A stretch of 55,227 nt of DNA from CAYMEK01 sp964389305 (lineage in GTDB: Bacteria; Spirochaetota; Spirochaetia; SZUA-6; DRHE01): assembly GCA_964389305.1 (NCBI GenBank), contig CAYMEK010000027.1, positions 1-55,227 on the forward strand, given 5' to 3'. The first letter of the stretch is position 1; every line of letters begins with the position of its first letter. Shown in pieces: positions 49,179-55,227 of this stretch. The translations under genes were made by a program, and so were the position numbers. The notes below the pieces were generated by a model. It searched no databases. It worked only from the letters and a program-made list of their open reading frames with translations, and was not told where the DNA came from.

Positions 49179-50465
49179 TCAAAAGCTGAAGGATATCTGG
49201 AGCTTCCCGCGGAACTCCGCCTCCTGGTAGGAATCTCTGAACGCGCCCCCCATGGGCAGAAACAGGCCCAGGGAAAGGGAGGTTCCCAGATCGGAGAGGG
49301 GGCGGAAGTTCACCACGCCATCGATCTCGGTACCCAGGTATTTACTCTCTGTAGCCGGATCGACCCTGGGGTCTGAAATCGGACCGCTGGTCGGGCGCAG
49401 GAACAAAATCCCCTTCAGCAGGGTCTGCAGCGCCGCGACCGGCTTCAGCGAGTACTGCGCTTCGAGCAGCAGAAGGTTTCCCAGCCGCGGCGAGAAAGCC
49501 ACGGCCAACTCCTGCCTGGAGATCGGCACGAACACATTCGCCTTGTCTTCGCGGTTTCCCTCCGTGAACAGGTCCGCGAAATCCTCATCCCCGCTGGAGT
49601 ACACCAGCCGCAGCTCGGCCTTGGAGTTGAGAAGCTGTTCGGCGAACCAGCGTACCGTCACTCCGGAGAATACCGCCAGTATGGGGGCGTACTCGTAAAC
49701 CCCTTCTATGTAGGACAGGGTGGTGCCTGTTTCCAGGTAGGTGAAAACATCGTAGTACAGAGAAGCGGCCAGAGGTCCTGCCAGTCCCAGCCCGAAATAC
49801 TGGCTGCTGAGCCTTCCCCCCCGCCCGGTGACCTCGAAGACTTCCCCCTCCTGGATCAACTCGTCCTCCGGGCGCAGATCCTGCTGCAGGAGAATCGAGA
49901 CCAGCAGGTCCTGGCGCCGGATGAGCTCGGGGAACCGCGCCTGCAGCGATCCGACCAGCCTGGGAGGGGCCAGCAGGTCGTCGTCGTTCTCATCGGCCCA
50001 GGTAATGCTGATCGTGGAAACCGGATCGAGCTGCAGCCCCGTGTAGCCAACCGCCAGGGAGGTGGTGACCGCAGCCGCCTGCCAGCTCAGCTCCAGCCCG
50101 TCGATGTTGTCGCTCAGCACCAGCTTGGTGAACTCCGAGAGGAGGAAACGTCCGGCTCGGAAGCCAAGCTGCGAGCGTTTGGCCTGGCCGAGAAGAAAGG
50201 AACCCCGCAGCCACAGGAAATCCACGTCGAAGAGGTAGGGGCGCTCGCTGGTGTAGGTGTAGCTGCCCTGGACCGCAAAATCCAGGGACGCACCGATGGG
50301 CGTCTCGAACCACAGGGCTAGCTTGTCTTCCTGCAGAAAGGTAGTGCCGTCGGCAGCGGTGATCGAGGTGGAGTTGTCGATGGTGCCGCCGAAATCATAG
50401 GCCCAGAGGGGGATGAGCACCGCCACGGCAAGCACCGGGGCCAGCAGAAGGGCCTTGGTTTTCAT
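49179..50465 (-). CDS. Predicted outer-membrane beta-barrel protein (copy 1)
   Basis: A 428-residue protein: signal peptide (about 1-22, ending WAYDF), then alternating beta strands with aromatic girdles, ending in GKLQISFSF. A terminal Phe after alternating hydrophobic residues is the outer-membrane insertion signal. No named porin family is recognised. Its ATG overlaps the stop of the small exported gene (ATGA). Identical to 53177-54463. Confidence 0.75.
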   Translation of the reverse strand: MKTKALLLAPVLAVAVLIPLWAYDFGGTIDNSTSITAADGTTFLQEDKLALWFETPIGASLDFAVQGSYTYTSERPYLFDVDFLWLRGSFLLGQAKRSQLGFRAGRFLLSEFTKLVLSDNIDGLELSWQAAAVTTSLAVGYTGLQLDPVSTISITWADENDDDLLAPPRLVGSLQARFPELIRRQDLLVSILLQQDLRPEDELIQEGEVFEVTGRGGRLSSQYFGLGLAGPLAASLYYDVFTYLETGTTLSYIEGVYEYAPILAVFSGVTVRWFAEQLLNSKAELRLVYSSGDEDFADLFTEGNREDKANVFVPISRQELAVAFSPRLGNLLLLEAQYSLKPVAALQTLLKGILFLRPTSGPISDPRVDPATESKYLGTEIDGVVNFRPLSDLGTSLSLGLFLPMGGAFRDSYQEAEFRGKLQISFSF

Positions 50466-50917
50466 GAGCGCTCCTCCCTCCATTCCATGAGCTGGCCCAG
50501 GATGCCGACGGCCTCCTCGCCGGAGAAGGTGCGGTAGGGGCTGGTGTTGCCCTTGATCAAGCCCAGGTAGGCCAGCTCCCGCCCGGCGTAGCGGCGCCCC
50601 GGGAAGATGCGGTACATCAGACCCCCTTTCAGCTCGAAGGCCTGCATGAGCAGAAAGCTATACTCGCCCAGGCTCAGAGGCTCCTCCGCCGACCTCGGCC
50701 TGACCTTCCAACCCTGCTGCTGCAGCGCCTCCGCTGCCTGGGCCAGGGGCGTGTCGTCGGGAATGCGGCCTGCCGCCGTGAGCACCAGGTAGGCGGCCTG
50801 CTCGAAGGTGGTGCTCTCCTGCTCCAGGATCGCATCCAGCACCTGGTTGGACTGGGCACCCGCCGCAAAAGCCGCCAACACAAGGACAGCCAGCACGGCC
50901 AACCGTTTTCTCTTCAT
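50462..50917 (-). CDS. Small exported protein (copy 1)
   Basis: A 151-residue protein: signal peptide (about 1-21, ending AAGAQS), then a helical domain. Stretches like LSLGEYSFLLMQAF and AGRELAYLGLIKGN weakly recall S-layer-homology repeats, so peptidoglycan or envelope contact is possible. I do not recognise the family. GGAGGGAG precedes the ATG. First gene of the cassette. Identical to 54460-54915. Confidence 0.72.
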   Translation of the reverse strand: MKRKRLAVLAVLVLAAFAAGAQSNQVLDAILEQESTTFEQAAYLVLTAAGRIPDDTPLAQAAEALQQQGWKVRPRSAEEPLSLGEYSFLLMQAFELKGGLMYRIFPGRRYAGRELAYLGLIKGNTSPYRTFSGEEAVGILGQLMEWREERS

Positions 50918-50947
50918 ACGCTACTCCCTCCTAACCTGCCAGGGCCG

Positions 50948-51067
50948 CCCGGGCTTCCCCGCCATCGAGACCCCGCCCCAGGTTATTCTGCCCGACTGCC
51001 CCGCGAAGCGAAACATACGGGACAGAGCCCTCGAGGAGTCCAGGCGATCTTGCATGGGTCCGGTGAA
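50948..51067. other. Spacer between the two cassettes
   Basis: A short GC-rich stretch with no gene, no clear promoter and no terminator. Copy 1 is therefore probably transcribed by read-through from copy 2. Confidence 0.45.
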
Positions 51068-52468
51068 TCACATGGGCCCGAGGATCTCGATGTACGCCAG
51101 ACCCTCCGTGCCAGAAACGATTAGATAGTAATACGATGCACTCGGAGAGTACCAGACCAGGCCCGTGACCCTGCCCGGCAGGCCGGCGGCCAGCGGGCAT
51201 TTGTAAATTCCTCCGAACATATCATCCCAAAGGAGCAGGTAGATATCGCTCATATACGCCGCGAAGATGTAGGGATCATCGTAGTAGACCGCAGTGCGGT
51301 TGATGCGGTATCCCTGGGTGCCGTCGACGCGCAGCGGCGTATCGATCACCTTGGAGTCGCTGGTCAACCCCGCGCTCCAGGCTCCGTTTTCCGTGCCCAT
51401 CAGCAGCACTTCGGTTTCGGGATTGAAAATGGCGAGAGAAAGGATATGGGAAGGCGCCGAAAATCCAGCCTTGTAGTCGCCGATGCTCGGCGTCTCTCCC
51501 AGAGAGCGCTTGTACAGATACTCCCCCGAGAAGCGGAAGGCGCCGTCCGCGGTGGCGAAGTAGCCATTGCCGGAAGAGTCCTGGGAAACCGCCAGGTCGG
51601 TGACCCGGCCGGAGTCCCGGTTGGTCCAGCTCCAGTCAGGAGGATTGCTTTCGACTTCTGCGTAGGTTCCGCCCCAGCCGGAGGACCGCCGGAAGAAAAG
51701 GACGCTCCCGCCCCCATAAGAATCTCTGCCGGAACCGAGGACCGACACGGAACCCAGGTTGACGGAAGTGGCGGGGGACTCGAAGACTCCACCATTGAGA
51801 GCATAGATGCCCTGATCCGTGTCGATACAAAGATAGGTGTTTCCCCAGGTTCCGAGCGCCACGGACAGGGAGTTGATGGACCGGCCCGAGGGCGCGTCGA
51901 TCACGTTGACTGTCCAAGCGGGGTCCTCATCTGGGAAGTTAGATATTTCGTAGAGCTTCGATCCGTCGGTGGCGTATATATAGCCTCCGTAGGCCTCGAC
52001 ATCCAGGAATTTCTTGCCCGTCATGTTCGCGTTTTCGTTGGCCACGGGCTGGAATATCGGGTAGGAAGCGTACAACTGGCTGGCAGTGAACTGTACCGCG
52101 ACTTTTGCTCCCGGCTGCAGGTCGAAAGGCGCCGATTCCCCCCAGACATGGGTGGCGAGCCAACCTTCCTCTTCCTTGACGATGGAAAGCCAGACTCGAT
52201 ATACCGGTCCTACCGGAAGATCTTCGATCGTCAGGGTTACTTCTTCGTCGCCCGGAATCGCCTCCTGCAGATAGTCTTTGTCCTCAGCGAGGGAGTAGAT
52301 GGCACTGTTGGCTATCAGCCAGACCCGGGCATGCCGGTCTCCGGGTCCCTTGGAGACCGCCGACAGATCGAGCTGGATCGATCCCGTTCCGGAGCCCGCC
52401 GTCCAGTAGCAGGACAGGGTGATTGCAGCAGCTGCGAGAATCGTGAGGTATTGAACAAGTCGTTTCAT
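51068..52468 (-). CDS. Cassette lipoprotein A
   Basis: A 466-residue lipoprotein with lipobox ITLSC (Cys20). It has a beta domain followed by propeller-like repeats (YIYATDGSKLYEISN; VLLMGTENGAWSAGL; LIVSGTEGLAYIEI). The repeats show it is a real but distant paralogue of lipoprotein B (47100-48470). The signal sequence is nearly identical between the two. AGGAGG precedes the ATG, 10 nt after the FecR gene copy 2. Function and ligand unknown. Confidence 0.78.
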   Translation of the reverse strand: MKRLVQYLTILAAAAITLSCYWTAGSGTGSIQLDLSAVSKGPGDRHARVWLIANSAIYSLAEDKDYLQEAIPGDEEVTLTIEDLPVGPVYRVWLSIVKEEEGWLATHVWGESAPFDLQPGAKVAVQFTASQLYASYPIFQPVANENANMTGKKFLDVEAYGGYIYATDGSKLYEISNFPDEDPAWTVNVIDAPSGRSINSLSVALGTWGNTYLCIDTDQGIYALNGGVFESPATSVNLGSVSVLGSGRDSYGGGSVLFFRRSSGWGGTYAEVESNPPDWSWTNRDSGRVTDLAVSQDSSGNGYFATADGAFRFSGEYLYKRSLGETPSIGDYKAGFSAPSHILSLAIFNPETEVLLMGTENGAWSAGLTSDSKVIDTPLRVDGTQGYRINRTAVYYDDPYIFAAYMSDIYLLLWDDMFGGIYKCPLAAGLPGRVTGLVWYSPSASYYYLIVSGTEGLAYIEILGPM

Positions 52469-52478
52469 CTCCAGCCTC

Positions 52479-53150
52479 CTAGTCTATGGGCGGTACGAAG
52501 ACCGTAACGCTGCCGGTGAGGTCCAGGCCCGAGTCGGCGGGAAGCCGGCTGCCCGACTCGCCCCCGGCGCCGGGGGTGTAGGGATTGACGCTGGAGCTGG
52601 AATCCTTGGTATCTCCGCCGCTGGTGGGCGTCTGGTAGCCGTCGCTGCCCCCGCCTTCCCCGGAGGAGTAGCTGCGGCCCTGACCGAGCAGGGTAAGGTA
52701 CACCACGTTGCCCTCCGTAACCAACACGTCAAAGCCGTTGTATTCAAACTTCGTACCCCGCACGGCGGCCGTGGACACGGGGCTTCGCAGCGTGAAGTTC
52801 TGCTCCGTCCCGGCGATGGATTTCACCTCCGCCCTGACCTTGCCGACCCGCAGGTATAGCTCCGTTTGCACGGTTCCCTCTCTCTCCAGCAGCTCCTCGA
52901 GGCGAAGCCGGGTCAGGGGCCGTACGTTCAGCACGGAGCTGCCCAGGTCCAGCAGAGCCCGGGAGTTGAACCCCGTTGAAATCGTGGTTCCCCGGGACAC
53001 CGTCATGCCGACCCTGGCCGGGACCCAGCCCGCCTGGGGGGCCTGCAGCTCCACCTTGCCGGACAGCTCTTTGATCACTGCGGTTGACTGGGCCGACAGA
53101 GCCCCGCCCGCCAGAAAGAGAAGAATGAGAATCGTTGCTAGTCTGTTCAT
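52479..53150 (-). CDS. FecR-domain exported protein (copy 2)
   Basis: Identical in sequence to the protein at 48481-49152, with the same start, signal peptide and FecR domain. In this copy it precedes lipoprotein A. Confidence 0.87.
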   Translation of the reverse strand: MNRLATILILLFLAGGALSAQSTAVIKELSGKVELQAPQAGWVPARVGMTVSRGTTISTGFNSRALLDLGSSVLNVRPLTRLRLEELLEREGTVQTELYLRVGKVRAEVKSIAGTEQNFTLRSPVSTAAVRGTKFEYNGFDVLVTEGNVVYLTLLGQGRSYSSGEGGGSDGYQTPTSGGDTKDSSSSVNPYTPGAGGESGSRLPADSGLDLTGSVTVFVPPID

Positions 53151-53176
53151 GGCCGTACCCCGATACGAAATATAGC

Positions 53177-54463
53177 TCAAAAGCTGAAGGATATCTGGAG
53201 CTTCCCGCGGAACTCCGCCTCCTGGTAGGAATCTCTGAACGCGCCCCCCATGGGCAGAAACAGGCCCAGGGAAAGGGAGGTTCCCAGATCGGAGAGGGGG
53301 CGGAAGTTCACCACGCCATCGATCTCGGTACCCAGGTATTTACTCTCTGTAGCCGGATCGACCCTGGGGTCTGAAATCGGACCGCTGGTCGGGCGCAGGA
53401 ACAAAATCCCCTTCAGCAGGGTCTGCAGCGCCGCGACCGGCTTCAGCGAGTACTGCGCTTCGAGCAGCAGAAGGTTTCCCAGCCGCGGCGAGAAAGCCAC
53501 GGCCAACTCCTGCCTGGAGATCGGCACGAACACATTCGCCTTGTCTTCGCGGTTTCCCTCCGTGAACAGGTCCGCGAAATCCTCATCCCCGCTGGAGTAC
53601 ACCAGCCGCAGCTCGGCCTTGGAGTTGAGAAGCTGTTCGGCGAACCAGCGTACCGTCACTCCGGAGAATACCGCCAGTATGGGGGCGTACTCGTAAACCC
53701 CTTCTATGTAGGACAGGGTGGTGCCTGTTTCCAGGTAGGTGAAAACATCGTAGTACAGAGAAGCGGCCAGAGGTCCTGCCAGTCCCAGCCCGAAATACTG
53801 GCTGCTGAGCCTTCCCCCCCGCCCGGTGACCTCGAAGACTTCCCCCTCCTGGATCAACTCGTCCTCCGGGCGCAGATCCTGCTGCAGGAGAATCGAGACC
53901 AGCAGGTCCTGGCGCCGGATGAGCTCGGGGAACCGCGCCTGCAGCGATCCGACCAGCCTGGGAGGGGCCAGCAGGTCGTCGTCGTTCTCATCGGCCCAGG
54001 TAATGCTGATCGTGGAAACCGGATCGAGCTGCAGCCCCGTGTAGCCAACCGCCAGGGAGGTGGTGACCGCAGCCGCCTGCCAGCTCAGCTCCAGCCCGTC
54101 GATGTTGTCGCTCAGCACCAGCTTGGTGAACTCCGAGAGGAGGAAACGTCCGGCTCGGAAGCCAAGCTGCGAGCGTTTGGCCTGGCCGAGAAGAAAGGAA
54201 CCCCGCAGCCACAGGAAATCCACGTCGAAGAGGTAGGGGCGCTCGCTGGTGTAGGTGTAGCTGCCCTGGACCGCAAAATCCAGGGACGCACCGATGGGCG
54301 TCTCGAACCACAGGGCTAGCTTGTCTTCCTGCAGAAAGGTAGTGCCGTCGGCAGCGGTGATCGAGGTGGAGTTGTCGATGGTGCCGCCGAAATCATAGGC
54401 CCAGAGGGGGATGAGCACCGCCACGGCAAGCACCGGGGCCAGCAGAAGGGCCTTGGTTTTCAT
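53177..54463 (-). CDS. Predicted outer-membrane beta-barrel protein (copy 2)
   Basis: Identical to the protein at 49179-50465. ATGA overlap with the small exported gene upstream, as in copy 1. Confidence 0.75.
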   Translation of the reverse strand: MKTKALLLAPVLAVAVLIPLWAYDFGGTIDNSTSITAADGTTFLQEDKLALWFETPIGASLDFAVQGSYTYTSERPYLFDVDFLWLRGSFLLGQAKRSQLGFRAGRFLLSEFTKLVLSDNIDGLELSWQAAAVTTSLAVGYTGLQLDPVSTISITWADENDDDLLAPPRLVGSLQARFPELIRRQDLLVSILLQQDLRPEDELIQEGEVFEVTGRGGRLSSQYFGLGLAGPLAASLYYDVFTYLETGTTLSYIEGVYEYAPILAVFSGVTVRWFAEQLLNSKAELRLVYSSGDEDFADLFTEGNREDKANVFVPISRQELAVAFSPRLGNLLLLEAQYSLKPVAALQTLLKGILFLRPTSGPISDPRVDPATESKYLGTEIDGVVNFRPLSDLGTSLSLGLFLPMGGAFRDSYQEAEFRGKLQISFSF

Positions 54464-54915
54464 GAGCGCTCCTCCCTCCATTCCATGAGCTGGCCCAGGA
54501 TGCCGACGGCCTCCTCGCCGGAGAAGGTGCGGTAGGGGCTGGTGTTGCCCTTGATCAAGCCCAGGTAGGCCAGCTCCCGCCCGGCGTAGCGGCGCCCCGG
54601 GAAGATGCGGTACATCAGACCCCCTTTCAGCTCGAAGGCCTGCATGAGCAGAAAGCTATACTCGCCCAGGCTCAGAGGCTCCTCCGCCGACCTCGGCCTG
54701 ACCTTCCAACCCTGCTGCTGCAGCGCCTCCGCTGCCTGGGCCAGGGGCGTGTCGTCGGGAATGCGGCCTGCCGCCGTGAGCACCAGGTAGGCGGCCTGCT
54801 CGAAGGTGGTGCTCTCCTGCTCCAGGATCGCATCCAGCACCTGGTTGGACTGGGCACCCGCCGCAAAAGCCGCCAACACAAGGACAGCCAGCACGGCCAA
54901 CCGTTTTCTCTTCAT
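54460..54915 (-). CDS. Small exported protein (copy 2)
   Basis: Identical to the protein at 50462-50917. This copy lies directly behind the promoter at 54971-54999 and is probably the first gene of a transcript covering both cassettes. Confidence 0.72.
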   Translation of the reverse strand: MKRKRLAVLAVLVLAAFAAGAQSNQVLDAILEQESTTFEQAAYLVLTAAGRIPDDTPLAQAAEALQQQGWKVRPRSAEEPLSLGEYSFLLMQAFELKGGLMYRIFPGRRYAGRELAYLGLIKGNTSPYRTFSGEEAVGILGQLMEWREERS

Positions 54916-54954
54916 ACGCTACTCCCTCCTAACCTGCCAGGGCCGTTCGTATCA

Positions 54955-54983
54955 TTACACTAGGAAAGCAATTATAGTATACT
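54955..54983 (+). promoter_or_regulatory. Promoter for the CHASE2 gene
   Basis: TTACAC (54955-54960) and TATACT (54978-54983) are 17 bp apart; the start near 54990 leaves a leader of about 45 nt. It overlaps the opposite promoter for the cassette. Confidence 0.55.
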
Positions 54984-54999
54984 CCCATCTATAGGTCCA
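54971..54999 (-). promoter_or_regulatory. Promoter for the envelope cassette
   Basis: On the minus strand, TGGACC (54994-54999) and a perfect TATAAT (54971-54976) are 17 bp apart, about 55 nt before the small exported gene of copy 2. It overlaps the promoter of the CHASE2 gene. Confidence 0.6.
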
Positions 55000-55035
55000 T
55001 CGAACGTTGGAGCATCTTCACCGAAGGAGTATGCT

Positions 55036-55227
55036 ATGAGAAAAAGAACGGCAGGGCTGGATCTCCTCATTCCCGTCCTGGTCGCCGGGGTATTTACCCT
55101 GCTGAATCTCTTCGGCCTCTACAGGGGAGCCGAGCGCAGAGTGTACGACCTGCTGCTTCACTTGAAGCCCTCCATTCCCGAAGAGCCGTCCTTGCTCTTT
55201 CTCGACATAGACGACACGGCCATCGCC
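55036..55227 (+). CDS. CHASE2-domain protein, 5' part only
   Basis: The first 64 codons of a gene cut by the window end. A membrane segment (about residues 9-29) is followed by RRVYDLLLHLKP and LLFLDIDDTAIA, the start of a CHASE2 extracytoplasmic sensor domain. In spirochaetes and many other bacteria such proteins usually end in an adenylate/guanylate cyclase or kinase and often neighbour FecR-domain genes. GAAGGAG lies 7 nt before ATG 55036. The output domain cannot be seen. Confidence 0.82.
   Translation, partial: MRKRTAGLDLLIPVLVAGVFTLLNLFGLYRGAERRVYDLLLHLKPSIPEEPSLLFLDIDDTAIA

Larger units (their letters stand above)
48400..50947. repeat. 2.5-kb direct repeat, copy 1
   Basis: Matches 52398-54945 at an offset of 3998 bp. 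I saw one base difference (48436 A, 52434 G). It starts just after the lipobox codons of the lipoprotein gene and ends about 30 nt upstream of the small exported protein gene, covering three complete genes and the lipoprotein signal sequence. I compared by eye and by identical translations, not by alignment software. Confidence 0.9.
52398..54945. repeat. 2.5-kb direct repeat, copy 2
   Basis: Partner of 48400-50947. Its right edge is at 54945, where copy 2 continues into the two-way promoter while copy 1 continues into the cassette spacer. The shared block thus excludes the promoter. Confidence 0.9.

Overview
The window looks like chromosomal DNA of a spirochaete, most likely a free-living member of the Spirochaetales. 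This is an inference from gene content and order. It carries a combined HprK/HPr, RpoN and NtrY/NtrX operon, a K+-dependent-type membrane pyrophosphatase, a MurA with Asp in place of the catalytic Cys (as in Borrelia), many HDOD/TPR/FecR/CHASE2 proteins and several signal-peptide or lipoprotein genes. DNA is GC-rich. Two runs of exactly 100 N (5727-5826 and 12286-12385) are scaffold gaps, and both fall inside GC-rich tandem repeats.

Layout. 1-2642: a near-consensus sigma70 promoter drives a STAS/zinc-ribbon protein, a YbjN-like protein, PspA and a winged-helix regulator that has no normal start codon. 2805-5571 (minus): a CheY-like receiver and the pyrophosphatase. 5640-6000: an 87-bp tandem repeat with gap. 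6001-9533: two membrane proteins (one with TPR-like repeats) and a TerB/J-domain protein. 9622-12155 (minus): a lipoprotein and murA. 12231-12777: tRNA-Leu(CAG), its terminator, and a 188-bp tandem repeat that copies the tRNA 3' end and terminator. 12964-14410: a YmdB-like protein with altered active-site residues and a DUF151 nuclease-family protein.

14496-26436 is one tightly packed gene train: pyrG, lptC, lptA, lptB, rpoN, hpf, hprK, ptsH, DUF4390, ntrY-like, ntrX-like, lexA, holA. It ties nucleotide synthesis, LPS transport, sigma54 control, HPr(Ser) phosphorylation, ribosome hibernation and SOS repression together, mostly by start/stop overlaps. 26452-30601: M23 peptidase, GltB-like FMN protein, uvrC. 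30643-37344: LamG/FnIII protein, large TPR protein, HDOD protein and MBL-fold hydrolase. Then come tRNA-Ala(CGC), a NagZ-like lipoprotein, the NAD-salvage pair pncA-pncB, dcd, an orphan NeuB-family synthase and a Nudix hydrolase (to 43121).

43253-47060 is an accessory stretch: a DUF4143 ATPase, a decayed nucleotidyltransferase gene with its intact small partner, and an unusual protein joining a PqqD/winged-helix-like N-terminus to a glycosyltransferase-like region. 47100-54915 (minus) holds a four-gene envelope cassette (small exported protein, predicted beta-barrel, FecR-domain protein, lipoprotein) present twice in tandem at an offset of 3998 bp. Three genes are identical between copies, while the lipoproteins are identical only through the lipobox and then diverge strongly. 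A CHASE2-domain protein, cut by the window end, is read divergently from a compact two-way promoter. This duplicated cassette and the tRNA-Leu repeat array are the most unusual parts of the window.
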